Assembly: GCA_964429135.1 (NCBI GenBank)
Contig: CAYSAU010000011.1
Coordinates: 1 to 64,000 of the forward strand
Source: CAZSDU01 sp964429135
GTDB lineage: Bacteria > Bacteroidota > Bacteroidia > Bacteroidales > FEN-979
Length of the DNA stretch: 64,000 bases
Direction of reading: 5' to 3'
Shown: positions 8,780 to 18,939 of the stretch, one piece after another
How the letters are laid out: each line of letters starts with the position of its first letter
Position numbering within the stretch: position 1 is the first letter of the stretch
Notes under the pieces: generated by a model
What the model was told of the DNA's origin: nothing
Databases searched by the model: none
What the model saw: only the letters and a program-made list of their open reading frames with translations
Translations under genes and position numbers: made by a program

Positions 8780-11700
8780 GTTGTTCGGGAATGGTAATGA
8801 TGAATTCGGTGAATTCTCCTTCGCCGCTGATTACCTCCAGTTTGCCTTTATGGATCTGGGTGACAATGTCGAAGCTCATGGATAGTCCCAGCCCGGTTCC
8901 TTTCCCTGTCGGTTTAGTGGTAAAGAATGGATTGAAAATTTTTTCACGGACATGATCGGGAATACCCGTGCCGTTATCGCGGATACGGATTTCGATCTTA
9001 TCGCCCACTTTTCGGGTGCTGGTGAGCACTTCCGGACTGTAACCCGGGATTCCTTTCTTGGACTTTTCGTCCACAGCATAACAGGCATTGTTGACGATGT
9101 TCAGGATTACCCGGCTAAGGTCCTGGGGAATGATGCTGGCTTTCCCCACGGCCGGATCAAGGTTGGTTTTCAGGCTGGTGTTAAAACTCTTGTCTTTGGC
9201 TCTCATCCCGTGATAGGCCAGGTTGACGTATTCCGTCACCATATTGTTGATCTCGATGGATTCAAATTCACCCGAGCGTCCTCGGGAATGTTGTAGCATC
9301 CCTTTCACGATACTTTCCGCGCGTTTACCGTGTTCATTGATCTTTTTCACATTGCCTTTGATCATCTGGATCAGTTCTTCAAAGTCTGCATATTGCCCGG
9401 GCTTAAGGGTGTCTTTTATCTGCTCAAGGATTTCTTTTAGTTCATCCGCAAGATCAGCAGAAAGCGATGAGAAGTTGTTGACAAAATTCAGCGGGTTCTG
9501 TATCTCATGTGCAATTCCTGCCGTAAGCTGGCCGAGAGAAGCCAGTTTTTCCGACTGTATCAGTTGATCCTGGGTGGCTTTAAGGTTTTCCAGGGTTGAT
9601 TGCAGGTCTTCGAGAATACGGGTCTTGATGAAAGCAGAAATGATATGCTCTTTGGAATTCCGGATAAAATTCAAGTCCTGTTCGGTGAAGGCATTGTTTC
9701 TGCTCATATTTTCGAGGATGAGAAAGGCTTCTACTTTGTTCTCCACCTTGATCACCATGACCAGCATCGATTTCGGAATTTCAAGCGCGGTCATTTCGGG
9801 ATCTTCGGAAAACGATTGGAATTCTTTCTTCAGGAAAATATCTTCATAGATTTCTTCAGTATTTTTCAGATAACTTTTTTCTGCCCGGGTAAGATCCATT
9901 TTAACGGATTCCAACATTTTGATGTCCCAGCCGAAACTGGCTTTGAAGCGAAAAACATTGGTCTCTTTATCAAGGACCAAAGCGGTTGCTTTTTCCACCG
10001 ACTTGATCATCTTGGTTTTTTCGAGTAGAGATTGCAGCAGGTTGGAAAAATGAATTTCGGAATTGATGGACTTGACCAGGGTGTTGATCTTTTCAAGTTC
10101 ATCGTTTTTGTTGGCCAATTCTAACGACTGATGTTCGATTTCTTCTTTTTGCTGGACCACCTCGGCTGTACGCTGAAGGATCTTGTGTTCCAGCTCTTTT
10201 TTTTCTTTCAGGAGCTGCCGGTTCCTATAGATGACGATCAGGTAAACAAGACTTCCGGAGAGGAGAACATACAACAGGTATGCCCACCATTTGGTGTACC
10301 AGGGTGAGCGTATCCTGATTTTAAATACGGCCTCGGGGCTGATGCTTCCATAGACATTCCGGGCTTTGACACGAAAGATGAAATTTCCTTTGGGAATGTT
10401 GGTATATTCTTTATGGCTTTGTGTTGTCCAATCCGACCAGGTTTCTTCAAATCCCTCCAATTTATATTGGAACTGAACCTCCCCTCTGACAGCATAGTAA
10501 GGGGCAGAGAATTCGAAACGCAGACTGTTATCCTGGAAAGGGATCACGGTATTGATCAGGATCAGGCTATCCTTGCTGTCTGTTATATTTCCTGCAAAGA
10601 TCAGGGAATCATTGCGGATGGTGACCTTACGGATCAGGGCAGGAAGAATGGTTTGTCCGGAGGATGAAACAAGGGGATTGAAGCAGAACAGTCCGTCAGG
10701 ACCTCCGAACCAGGTTAATCCGTCATTTTCTGGATATATCGTCCAGATCACCACTTCTTCCAGGGGCAGAAAAGGAACCTGACAGGACAGGTAAGCGTTC
10801 TTTGTTTTTTTGTATAAAGTCAGTTCCGTTTCATCCCCCGCGGTGGTCCAGATATTTTGTTGATGATCCTGTATCAGAGAAGTAAACCAGGGATGACCGG
10901 CACTGCTGTCCTGGGTCAGAAAATCATACGGTCTGAAAACACCGGCTTTTTCGTCAAACAAGAAAACCCCTTCCTTTGTGGCATTCAGGATGTTCCCATC
11001 GATCTGGTTAAGGCTGCTGCTGTTTGATTCTGGTAGCCCGGCTTGCTGATTGAAAAAGTCTGTTTTTTTCAGTTCGGGGGAATACCGGAATACCCCATGG
11101 GTCAGGCTTATGCCCCAGATATTACCCCTGGTATCTTCATGCAGATCGCGGATCTCACCAGACAATCCGGGAACAGTATAAGTTTCCCAATAGCTTCCTG
11201 CTTTCATGTATCTGATCAGGCCGTCTGTCATTCCAACATATACCGTATTTGGGTGACTAGAGGAGGAGATGATTGACAGGCAGAAACGATCATCAATCAG
11301 ATGGGACTGTTTATTCCGAACAGAAAATAATCCCTGGGTAGTGGCGGCCAATAACTCTTTTCCCAGTGGAGTCACACCCCAGCAGGCAGAGAGAATGCCA
11401 GGCACTGCCGTGAATTCCGCCTTTCGTTGATCATAGAAGAAAAGTCCCTGATAGGTCGATACCACAAGATCACCTTCAAACCTTTCAATTTGAGTGACCC
11501 CTCCGCTCAAACCGGAACGTTCATCAAAATAGCTGAAGGGGGAAGGGATTTCTATCATGCTGATCCCGTTATTCAGGGCAACCCAGAGGTGGTCATAGGG
11601 ATCGGCATAGAGATCCATAACGTAATCATTGAGCAGGCCGGCATTTTTATCCAGGATCTGAAGGATATTTCCATCGTGATCCATGAGGATAATCCCATCT

Positions 11701-12518
11701 CTGGTAGTGCCGAAAGCATAATCCCCATTGGAAAGACGAACGGCTGAAGTGATGATTTTCTGGTGAAAGAGATCATCCGCTCCGGTCTGAATGTCCATTA
11801 CACCGTTATTTTTCAGGAAGTATAGTCCTCGGCTTCCCGTTGCAATGATCGTTTCATTTTCCTGATAAGGGAGCATGGCCTTAATTTCAGTGACACCCGA
11901 CAATTTCTCCCCACCCGGAACAGTAAGGAGTCGCTTATGATCTAATATCATCAATCCCCTGTCCTTTAACTGCAGATAAAGATGATGGTTCAGGTAAAAT
12001 CCAGCCAGAATTTCTGAATCGGAATGCCAGATATCGGGCTTTCCATTTCTAAGGATAAAAACCTCATGGGCAGTAATGAAATAATTTCCCAGGGGAGTGC
12101 AATAAATGTGATTGACTTCCTGGAAATCAGGGATGTTATCCTGACCCGAAGCCAGGAGAGATTGAAAAACCATTTCCCCCTTAGCCAGGGTGGAAAGGAA
12201 GCCGATTTCCCCGCGGGCGCCGACATAAATTTTTCCTGTGCTGTCGATGGCCAGAGAGGAAACCTTGGTGATTTTCTCCGTGGTGATCAGTCGCCAGGTC
12301 GATCCGTCATATTGAAGTACCCCTGCAAAATTCCCGAAGTACATCATTCCCCTGTGGTCGCTCACAATAGCAAAATTCTGAGCATGTGCCTTATATTCGA
12401 GGGCGGTGAAATTTTTCAGGAAGGGGTAACCTTTTTCCATTCCATCTTTGGCAAGTCCATTCAGGGTGGCAAGCCAGAGCAAGGGAAGAAAGAATATTAT
12501 GGACTTATTCATGGTCAT
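8772..12518 (-). CDS. Two-component-propeller sensor histidine kinase
   Basis: This 1248-residue membrane sensor has a signal peptide (1-24), a long periplasmic region of seven-bladed two-component-propeller repeats (about 30-690; for example YGTT/FGTTRDGI, DPYDHLWVALNNGISMI), a Y_Y_Y domain (about 670-735), and one membrane helix (WWAYLLYVLLSGSLVYLIVIY, about 742-764). Inside the cell follow a coiled coil, a GAF-like domain (about 815-950), the HisKA H-box (GIAHEIQNPLNF, His near 1005), an N-box (NIVNNACYAV), and G-boxes (DNGTGIP, GKGTGLGLS). Unlike the hybrid kinases common in this phylum it has no receiver or AraC domain, so its partner regulator is separate; the REC-phosphatase at 22166 is one candidate. 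The ATG at 12518 overlaps the upstream gene by 14 bases; a second ATG lies at 12512. Confidence 0.9.
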   Translation of the reverse strand: MTMNKSIIFFLPLLWLATLNGLAKDGMEKGYPFLKNFTALEYKAHAQNFAIVSDHRGMMYFGNFAGVLQYDGSTWRLITTEKITKVSSLAIDSTGKIYVGARGEIGFLSTLAKGEMVFQSLLASGQDNIPDFQEVNHIYCTPLGNYFITAHEVFILRNGKPDIWHSDSEILAGFYLNHHLYLQLKDRGLMILDHKRLLTVPGGEKLSGVTEIKAMLPYQENETIIATGSRGLYFLKNNGVMDIQTGADDLFHQKIITSAVRLSNGDYAFGTTRDGIILMDHDGNILQILDKNAGLLNDYVMDLYADPYDHLWVALNNGISMIEIPSPFSYFDERSGLSGGVTQIERFEGDLVVSTYQGLFFYDQRKAEFTAVPGILSACWGVTPLGKELLAATTQGLFSVRNKQSHLIDDRFCLSIISSSSHPNTVYVGMTDGLIRYMKAGSYWETYTVPGLSGEIRDLHEDTRGNIWGISLTHGVFRYSPELKKTDFFNQQAGLPESNSSSLNQIDGNILNATKEGVFLFDEKAGVFRPYDFLTQDSSAGHPWFTSLIQDHQQNIWTTAGDETELTLYKKTKNAYLSCQVPFLPLEEVVIWTIYPENDGLTWFGGPDGLFCFNPLVSSSGQTILPALIRKVTIRNDSLIFAGNITDSKDSLILINTVIPFQDNSLRFEFSAPYYAVRGEVQFQYKLEGFEETWSDWTTQSHKEYTNIPKGNFIFRVKARNVYGSISPEAVFKIRIRSPWYTKWWAYLLYVLLSGSLVYLIVIYRNRQLLKEKKELEHKILQRTAEVVQQKEEIEHQSLELANKNDELEKINTLVKSINSEIHFSNLLQSLLEKTKMIKSVEKATALVLDKETNVFRFKASFGWDIKMLESVKMDLTRAEKSYLKNTEEIYEDIFLKKEFQSFSEDPEMTALEIPKSMLVMVIKVENKVEAFLILENMSRNNAFTEQDLNFIRNSKEHIISAFIKTRILEDLQSTLENLKATQDQLIQSEKLASLGQLTAGIAHEIQNPLNFVNNFSSLSADLADELKEILEQIKDTLKPGQYADFEELIQMIKGNVKKINEHGKRAESIVKGMLQHSRGRSGEFESIEINNMVTEYVNLAYHGMRAKDKSFNTSLKTNLDPAVGKASIIPQDLSRVILNIVNNACYAVDEKSKKGIPGYSPEVLTSTRKVGDKIEIRIRDNGTGIPDHVREKIFNPFFTTKPTGKGTGLGLSMSFDIVTQIHKGKLEVISGEGEFTEFIITIPEQHA

Positions 12519-15408
12519 TCAGTTTATCATTTTCTTTAGTGCTCAGGTTCAGATATCTTTCGATCAGGTTGATATCGCCGGTCAAAAAATCAAATAGAAT
12601 ATCTTCAGGGATATGATGATCATCCTGATCCTGAAGATTCATGGCCAGGGTTACAAGATGTATTTCGGGAATTGGGGCAAACAGTGGTTCTTCTTTCAGG
12701 CTGAGGATCCTTTCGTACAGCAGGCTTCCCTGAATTTTTTCTCTTTTTTGAATGGCTGTCATGATCCGGGAAAGGCCTGCAGACGCTTTTTTCTCGAATC
12801 TTTTCAGGGTTTCATCAAAGTAGGGTCTGTTCCTGCTATAAAGCATCCAGGCTGCAATCTCTGATAAAAGAGGGTCGGGATTGACCATCTGGGCGGCAAA
12901 GATGGTCCCGGCATTTTCGGCCGGTGTCATCTGAATTTGTCCAAGAAGAGCAATGGCACAGGTTTTTGTCCAGCGGTTAACCCGCATCAGATCTGTATTG
13001 ATGATTTCGTAAAGCCTTTCCTGAAGGCTGAGTGTTTCCTGGGGGAAACGATCGCGGAAGCGGTGTACCCTTTCATGTATTGTAATATCTTCGAATAAAG
13101 GCAGGAACAAGTCCTTGATCTCTTCAGAGAAAGTCATGTCGCAAATTTCCAGGGCATAAATCCGGGCTTTGGCATCCTGGCTTTCAACGGTTTCACGAAT
13201 GTGGTGAATGGTTCTGGCCTCATAAAGGAGGGAAAGAAGGAGGAAAATATTTTCCTTTTTCTCTTCCAGTTCCTGAAGTAAGGCATTCTGGAGGATAAGC
13301 GTATCCTTGGATCCCCCGATATCCGTCAGGGTGGCCATGATCCATACCATGGTTTCTGCCGATTCTTCAATGGCTTGCTTGATGTAAGGAGTTTCTGAAA
13401 TTGAAGCATGGTATTCCAGGTTGCTGAGGGAAAGCATTACCTGGAAACGGACATCTTTATCGGGATAACTGATTTTACTTCTCAGCAACCTGATGGCATT
13501 TTCACCTCCCACAGATTCATAGATCCGGATGATACGGATCTGGGCTTCCCGGTGATCTGAGATTTTATCGAAATAATGATCAAGTTCACCAAGTAGGGGA
13601 GCTCCTATCATTTTAACGGCAATGGAAGCAGTATGCCCGTATTCCTGTGAGGTGAGGTGTTCCATGAGTATGGGCCAGAGTTCATAACGCCGGATCCTGC
13701 CAGCAGATATCATGGCGGCTTTTTTAACCCGGGATTCAGGGTCTTTAAGGAGAAGAATAAGGATCTTATAAGTGTTGTAACGTCCAGAATATCCGAGTAA
13801 CCTTGCTGCATGCTCCCGGGTTTCGGGATCAGCAGCATGGGCCAGATGGACCATAAATTCAAAAGGATAATCTTCTGCTTCACGGATTTCTTTCTCTAAC
13901 GCTTCTCTTTTCTTTTGAATAACATTTCTGATCTCTTCGGAAATATGGAGAAATGAACCTTTCAAAGCCTGGTGGAAGGAGGCTGGGGCCACTTTTTCAA
14001 AAACTTCAACCATACGGAGAAAATCATCCGGGCTCGCGCTGCCCAATGTTTTTTCAATGATGGCTATCTCCGATTCGCCGGTTTTTAAACTGCCCTGTCT
14101 GACCTCATTGATTTTTGCCTTGACCAGGCTGCGGTACTCGTCGTACATCTTAAAAGCAAGCCATATCCATATTCCAAGAATGATCAGGAAAAAATAATTA
14201 AAATGAACGAGATTAAATGCAGACAAACCGGATAACAAAAGTATGATGATCCCTGTGATGATGGTACCCATCGCCTTGGGAATGCCTTCGATCTGGTTCT
14301 GAAAAGCCAGCCTTTGTTCATTTGGGACAGGCTGATAAAGCAATTGAAAAGCAGGTTCATACACGGCACCCCTTACCGATCTTTCAAATAAACGGGCCAG
14401 GGCGATAAAAGCAAAGAAAAGACCCGTAGGGCCATACATGCTTCCAAAAACAGCTGCCAGGATGACACTGAATGCAAGGATAACCGGCAGGGAAGCAAGA
14501 CTGGGTTTCAAACCATATTTGTCAAGAAACCTTCCTGAAAACAGTTTGAAGATTAATTCCACAATCGCCACGAAACCAAGAAAGATCCCGAAGAAACTCG
14601 CGATGGTTTCGGGATTGTTCACAAACTCCTTTTTGGTTTGGGCAAGGAACAGGTAATCAATGAAAAGGTAACCGAAAATCGGCATCAGGGCCATGAGGGA
14701 GATGATCAGAAAATATGGCTTTTTGATCAGATTCAGGTAATTCCATTCGGATTTCACGGCTTTATGATTCTGCTTTAGCACAATCGGTTTGCCCTGAAGC
14801 TGGTCTTTGAATGTCCGGAAAATGATGACTACCATCATCAGGCAAATAAACAGTGATCCGGACGACAGGAAAAGCAAATCCGGAGTTTTCAGGAATCTGA
14901 GGATAAGGGGAATGGAGAAATACCCGATGATGATGGAAATGACTTCCCCTACGCTGATTAAACCAAATATTCGCTTCCCTTGCCGGATGTTAAAAAGTTT
15001 ACCGGCCATACCCCAGAAATTGACCAGGGTGATATACACCATGACCCTGACCCAGGTGTACAGGATAAAAGCCAACCATTTGGTGTCGAAAGCCCAGACT
15101 CCCGCACTGATCGTCATGACAGTGATAAAAACAAAGAGAAACTTTAGGTTAACCTGACTTGAAAAACTCAGTTTTTTATCGATGAGTGAAAATATCCACC
15201 ATGCAAAACAAACGATAATCCCTGAAGCAATAAAGGAAACTGGGATCATCTTAGGGGGGAAATGCTTCAGAAAGATGGCATTGGAAGCGGTAAAATAAAA
15301 GGAAAGGGACAATCCCACAAAAAAGGAGAAAACCACCATCAGGAAGACAGCAGTTACTTCCTCTTTTCTGATATTCAGGGTTTTCAGTATCCAGTTTTGT
15401 TGCTTCAT
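12505..15408 (-). CDS. MFS/Npt-type transporter with C-terminal HEAT repeats
   Basis: This is a 967-residue protein if started at the ATG at 15408, two bases after the preceding stop; the frame is open further upstream but that part overlaps the formyltransferase gene. Residues about 20-440 contain around 12 hydrophobic helices (for example VTAVFLMVVFSFFVGLSLSF, LVNFWGMAGKLFNIRQGKR), resembling the MFS-related Npt1/Npt2 (ADP/ATP carrier-like) transporters. Residues about 500-900 are soluble helical pairs of HEAT type (ETREHAARLLGYSGRYNTYK, PESRVKKAAMISAGRIRRYE, KDVRFQVMLSLSNLEYH). This fusion of a transporter body with a cytoplasmic HEAT scaffold is known in environmental bacteria, but its cargo is not. 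Nucleotide transport is only one possibility. Confidence 0.75.
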   Translation of the reverse strand: MKQQNWILKTLNIRKEEVTAVFLMVVFSFFVGLSLSFYFTASNAIFLKHFPPKMIPVSFIASGIIVCFAWWIFSLIDKKLSFSSQVNLKFLFVFITVMTISAGVWAFDTKWLAFILYTWVRVMVYITLVNFWGMAGKLFNIRQGKRIFGLISVGEVISIIIGYFSIPLILRFLKTPDLLFLSSGSLFICLMMVVIIFRTFKDQLQGKPIVLKQNHKAVKSEWNYLNLIKKPYFLIISLMALMPIFGYLFIDYLFLAQTKKEFVNNPETIASFFGIFLGFVAIVELIFKLFSGRFLDKYGLKPSLASLPVILAFSVILAAVFGSMYGPTGLFFAFIALARLFERSVRGAVYEPAFQLLYQPVPNEQRLAFQNQIEGIPKAMGTIITGIIILLLSGLSAFNLVHFNYFFLIILGIWIWLAFKMYDEYRSLVKAKINEVRQGSLKTGESEIAIIEKTLGSASPDDFLRMVEVFEKVAPASFHQALKGSFLHISEEIRNVIQKKREALEKEIREAEDYPFEFMVHLAHAADPETREHAARLLGYSGRYNTYKILILLLKDPESRVKKAAMISAGRIRRYELWPILMEHLTSQEYGHTASIAVKMIGAPLLGELDHYFDKISDHREAQIRIIRIYESVGGENAIRLLRSKISYPDKDVRFQVMLSLSNLEYHASISETPYIKQAIEESAETMVWIMATLTDIGGSKDTLILQNALLQELEEKKENIFLLLSLLYEARTIHHIRETVESQDAKARIYALEICDMTFSEEIKDLFLPLFEDITIHERVHRFRDRFPQETLSLQERLYEIINTDLMRVNRWTKTCAIALLGQIQMTPAENAGTIFAAQMVNPDPLLSEIAAWMLYSRNRPYFDETLKRFEKKASAGLSRIMTAIQKREKIQGSLLYERILSLKEEPLFAPIPEIHLVTLAMNLQDQDDHHIPEDILFDFLTGDINLIERYLNLSTKENDKLNDHE

Positions 15409-15409
15409 G

Positions 15410-16297
15410 TCATGGATTTGATGAAGTAATTTTCGGATGAAGCGGTAAGTCATAGGATTCCGACAAGTCTTCAACCACGGGTTCCGATAGTTTTTGTTTG
15501 ATGAAATCCGGGATTTTCCGGTCGAAATCAATGTCTGTCAACACTTCCTTTTCTCCGCGTGATTTTCGCTCAAGGATTTCGAGCAGGAGATCAATGGTCA
15601 TCCAGCCAGAGATACTGTTGATCTTGGCAAGAAGAGAGAGGATGCTTGAAGGATACCGCCCGTCTTTCAAGCGGATATTCATTTCCGGGGAAATGCCAAC
15701 AACAGGCCCGGCATCTATGATTTCAGTCACCTTATGAATGACAATCGGCGAAGTGTCTAAGCCATGATGCATAATTTCCTGAAAGGGTTGTGCTCCGACA
15801 CCGATGTGACAAGCAAGGTTGGAAGGATGGAAATTAAATGCTCCCAATGACGGGTAGTGGTAGAGAAAGGCATCAAGTTTCTGTCCGAAACAATTCATGA
15901 TCAGCACTTCCGGATCCCAAGCTGAATAGATTCTTCTGAAATAATCGGTTTTTACTTTGCCCGTGTAACAAAAGATCCCGGCGCTGAGAGCGGTATGGAT
16001 GATACTGTTCATGAGTTCTTTCGCCTCTGCGTGGGTATAATTACTCCAGATTCTTTTTTTCAGGGATATTTTTGCTTTCGGGTCAGTTGGGTCGTCCGTT
16101 ATCAACCCCACAATGGATAATTTCTCAGGGTACAGTTGCTCAAACCGTATAAGTGATTTCAGGATGAGCTCCCCTCCGATGGCACTTCCAAAAACAACCA
16201 GCCTAAGCGCATCCTTGTGCCGGTCCCTGACTTTTTCCGGGGTATAAAATCCTCCCCAAACACTTTCTGCATCACTGATTTTTCCGGGTAATGTCAT
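15410..16297 (-). CDS. Formyltransferase-family protein
   Basis: This 295-residue protein has the formyl-transferase (Fmt/GART/ArnA) fold: an N-terminal Rossmann-like strand LVVFGSAIGGELILKSL, then the catalytic region FNFHPSNLACHIGVGAQPF (about 150-170), where the Asn-His pair matches the family's catalytic residues, and VTEIIDAGPVVGIS (about 188-202), carrying the conserved Asp. It lacks the C-terminal domain of methionyl-tRNA formyltransferase, so it more likely formylates a small molecule or amino sugar with N10-formyl-tetrahydrofolate. The acceptor is unknown. It lies 12 bases after the TonB receptor gene and one base before the transporter start, implying one transcript. Confidence 0.75.
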   Translation of the reverse strand: MTLPGKISDAESVWGGFYTPEKVRDRHKDALRLVVFGSAIGGELILKSLIRFEQLYPEKLSIVGLITDDPTDPKAKISLKKRIWSNYTHAEAKELMNSIIHTALSAGIFCYTGKVKTDYFRRIYSAWDPEVLIMNCFGQKLDAFLYHYPSLGAFNFHPSNLACHIGVGAQPFQEIMHHGLDTSPIVIHKVTEIIDAGPVVGISPEMNIRLKDGRYPSSILSLLAKINSISGWMTIDLLLEILERKSRGEKEVLTDIDFDRKIPDFIKQKLSEPVVEDLSESYDLPLHPKITSSNP

Positions 16298-16309
16298 AAA
16301 TCGATAGCG

Positions 16310-18910
16310 TTAGAAGTCATACGATAGTTTGAGCAGGAAATGCCTTCCGCGCTGAAGGATTTCCGTTGGGCTGTTAATTCCGTCAGCAGCTTTTGTGCCG
16401 GGATGATAATATGCAGTATTCAAAATGTTGTTGCAGACCAATTGAAGGGCAAGTCCCGGAACGATCTTCTTATTCTCATAAGTGACCGCTCCGTTCAGAA
16501 TAGCGGTAGCAGGGAAAGTATCAAAATTCAAAGGAACTGTGGTCCCTTCACCGGTCGGACGTTTCCCGACAAAATTCAACCTCAGGTTAAGGTTCAGTTG
16601 ATCAAAAAAGGATTTGTTTGCACCGAGGTTGAACTGGTGACTGGCGATATCTCCCACACGGTTATCCACCTCTCCTTTTTCAGAATAGGTTTGTTTGGGA
16701 TCGCAAAAAGTATAGTTGAAATAGGCTGAGAAACTTTCATACTGGTAGGTGACATTGGCCTGAACACCGGTAATACGGAATTTACCGATATTGGAGTTCT
16801 GTACCTTTCCTCCGCTACCTTCCACAGGCACAGTACCGACTACATTGTTGATATAGTCGCGATATACTGTTACATCAGCCTGGAAATCTTTGTTGAGGCG
16901 GAAACCCGCGCTGATTTCAATATTCTGGATTACTTCGGTCTTCAAAGTGGGATTCGGAATACGGTTCCCGATGGCAGAATATTTGGTCCAGTTGGAAACA
17001 TTCATAATCCCTCTGGAATAGATCACTTTGAAAGTGAATTTACCAGGGGAATACACCAAGGCTACACGGGGGCTTAATTCACTCCCGAACCCGTCGTTAT
17101 CTCGTACCTTATTATAATCATACCTGAGGCCGAAGGTTATTTTGAACTTCCGGAAAGCCTGAAAAGTTCCCTGGGAATAAACACCGACATCCCAGATGTT
17201 GAAATCATTGCCTCCTTTGGGAGAAGGAAGAATAACGGCTGAATCCTGTGGGGTAGGGGTCAGACTGCTGTAATAGGCGCCCTGGAGCGTACTGTTACGG
17301 ATCTCGAATCCGGAAACAAGGTCAAAACGCGAATTCGGTCGGTAAATAATCTTGAACTCGTTACGGAGTTGCTTCGACAGTTGATAGTTATATTGGGTAA
17401 TCCATTCCGGAGGGGTGTCCTTGATAAGATCAGGCAATTTTTTATTGCCTCTTGCATAATTGGAGACATAAACCAGCCGGGCATCAGCAGTTACTGAATG
17501 GATACGGTAAGTGGTGATATTGGAAAGGAAGACTTTCTCACTGAGCTGGTTTTCATATTTGGCGTAAAAGAAAGAAAGCTGAGGAACCCAAGTTTGTCCG
17601 TTCGCTGATCCCGCCACATAGGTATCAGTGTATTGGGTAGTTCCTCCCCTGCTGTATTTCCAGGTTTGAAATCCCAGGGTGAGACCTCCGATTTTGACTT
17701 TCGCGTTGACCAGCCAGCTATTGGTCTGGTTTGTGAATCCGATTTTATGACCGTTGACGACCTGATTATAAGCTGACTTATCAAGGTTGCGGGCTGTTTC
17801 GGCTCCCAGGGATGTCAGGGTCAATTGGCTGGAATCGGCTGAAAGTGTGTAATAGGGATTAGAGAAGGGGAGGTTGTTATCAATCAGGTATTGTTTTGCA
17901 CCGGAAGTAATGTCGAGCAGCTTATTATAATCCACATTGTTGTATACATCCGGATTGTAATCAAAATAGGACTGACTGGAAAGGTCCATTTCGTCAGAGT
18001 GAAACAGCCTTCCGGTAACCGTGAAGGAAATGTTGCGATGTTTGCCCGAAATACTCAAGTCCACTGACCCTGTTTTATAGGTACCCACATTCACATTGGC
18101 GCTGATTCCTATATTCTTGCCTGGTTTGATTGCATCAACGGAGTTTCGCATGATCACATTGATCACACCGGCAAAAGCATTGGGACCGTACATGGTAGAG
18201 GCCGGGCCGTAGATAATTTCAACCCTGTCGATATTCGATAAAGGATATTGCCGGTCAATATAGGCCCAATTTGTCCATAAGTCATTTTCCTCAATGCCGT
18301 CAAATAATAATAAGGTCTTTTCTGTATTGTTCTGCCGGAACCCCCTTTGATAAACATTGGCATATTCAGGACCGTAAAACATCGTCAGATCGAAACCCGG
18401 GACATCCTTGAGCAGTTCAACAAGGTCGTTATAACCCCGCTTCTTGATCTCATCCCGCGTGACCACGACAATGGTGGCCGGAGCTTCGTAAATGGATTCA
18501 GCCTTCTTGGAAACAGAAGTGACAACCTGTGATCCTCCTGAAAGTTTCAAGGTGTTCACTAGTTTGATAAAGGAAGGCGGATCGAATAAATTAGCCTCAT
18601 AATTTGGATTGATCTGGAGCAGAAAATTGGTGACTGAAGCAGCTTGATCGTTGGAATCAATGGCCAGGTAAGTCATGGCCAGGAGCCGAAAAGCTTCCAC
18701 TTTCTGTTTTTCATTGAACCCTTTTTCAATACAGGATTTCAGGGAAAGGATCACCTCATTGAACCTGCCATTCTCATAATATTTTCGGGCATCATTCAGG
18801 CTAACATCGCTGCAATTCTGTGCCTGCAGCCGAAGTGGCCAGATTATCCCGGATATTGAAAAACCCAGAAAAATGAATATGAAAACCAGAAACCGGTATT
18901 GTTTATCCAT
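16310..18910 (-). CDS. TonB-dependent receptor with N-terminal TPR-like region
   Basis: This 866-residue outer-membrane receptor has a signal peptide (about 1-31), a helical TPR-like segment (about 35-115: NDARKYYENGRFNEVILSLK), a plug domain (about 130-245, with YEAPATIVVVTRDEIKKRG, LLLFDGIEENDLW, IDRVEIIYGPASTMYGPNAF and GVINVIMR), and a 22-strand barrel ending in LKLSYDF. The periplasmic N-terminal extension replaces the usual carboxypeptidase-like domain. The substrate is not predicted; no SusD partner lies nearby. Its gene follows the STAND ATPase gene by 29 bases and may be part of the same regulatory operon. Confidence 0.88.
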   Translation of the reverse strand: MDKQYRFLVFIFIFLGFSISGIIWPLRLQAQNCSDVSLNDARKYYENGRFNEVILSLKSCIEKGFNEKQKVEAFRLLAMTYLAIDSNDQAASVTNFLLQINPNYEANLFDPPSFIKLVNTLKLSGGSQVVTSVSKKAESIYEAPATIVVVTRDEIKKRGYNDLVELLKDVPGFDLTMFYGPEYANVYQRGFRQNNTEKTLLLFDGIEENDLWTNWAYIDRQYPLSNIDRVEIIYGPASTMYGPNAFAGVINVIMRNSVDAIKPGKNIGISANVNVGTYKTGSVDLSISGKHRNISFTVTGRLFHSDEMDLSSQSYFDYNPDVYNNVDYNKLLDITSGAKQYLIDNNLPFSNPYYTLSADSSQLTLTSLGAETARNLDKSAYNQVVNGHKIGFTNQTNSWLVNAKVKIGGLTLGFQTWKYSRGGTTQYTDTYVAGSANGQTWVPQLSFFYAKYENQLSEKVFLSNITTYRIHSVTADARLVYVSNYARGNKKLPDLIKDTPPEWITQYNYQLSKQLRNEFKIIYRPNSRFDLVSGFEIRNSTLQGAYYSSLTPTPQDSAVILPSPKGGNDFNIWDVGVYSQGTFQAFRKFKITFGLRYDYNKVRDNDGFGSELSPRVALVYSPGKFTFKVIYSRGIMNVSNWTKYSAIGNRIPNPTLKTEVIQNIEISAGFRLNKDFQADVTVYRDYINNVVGTVPVEGSGGKVQNSNIGKFRITGVQANVTYQYESFSAYFNYTFCDPKQTYSEKGEVDNRVGDIASHQFNLGANKSFFDQLNLNLRLNFVGKRPTGEGTTVPLNFDTFPATAILNGAVTYENKKIVPGLALQLVCNNILNTAYYHPGTKAADGINSPTEILQRGRHFLLKLSYDF

Positions 18911-18939
18911 GTATAAAATCTTTTAATTTCTATATTTAA

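Noticed and set aside
12024..12539. Open frame of 171 codons on the plus strand
   Set aside because: Antisense to the start of the sensor kinase; no recognisable domains.
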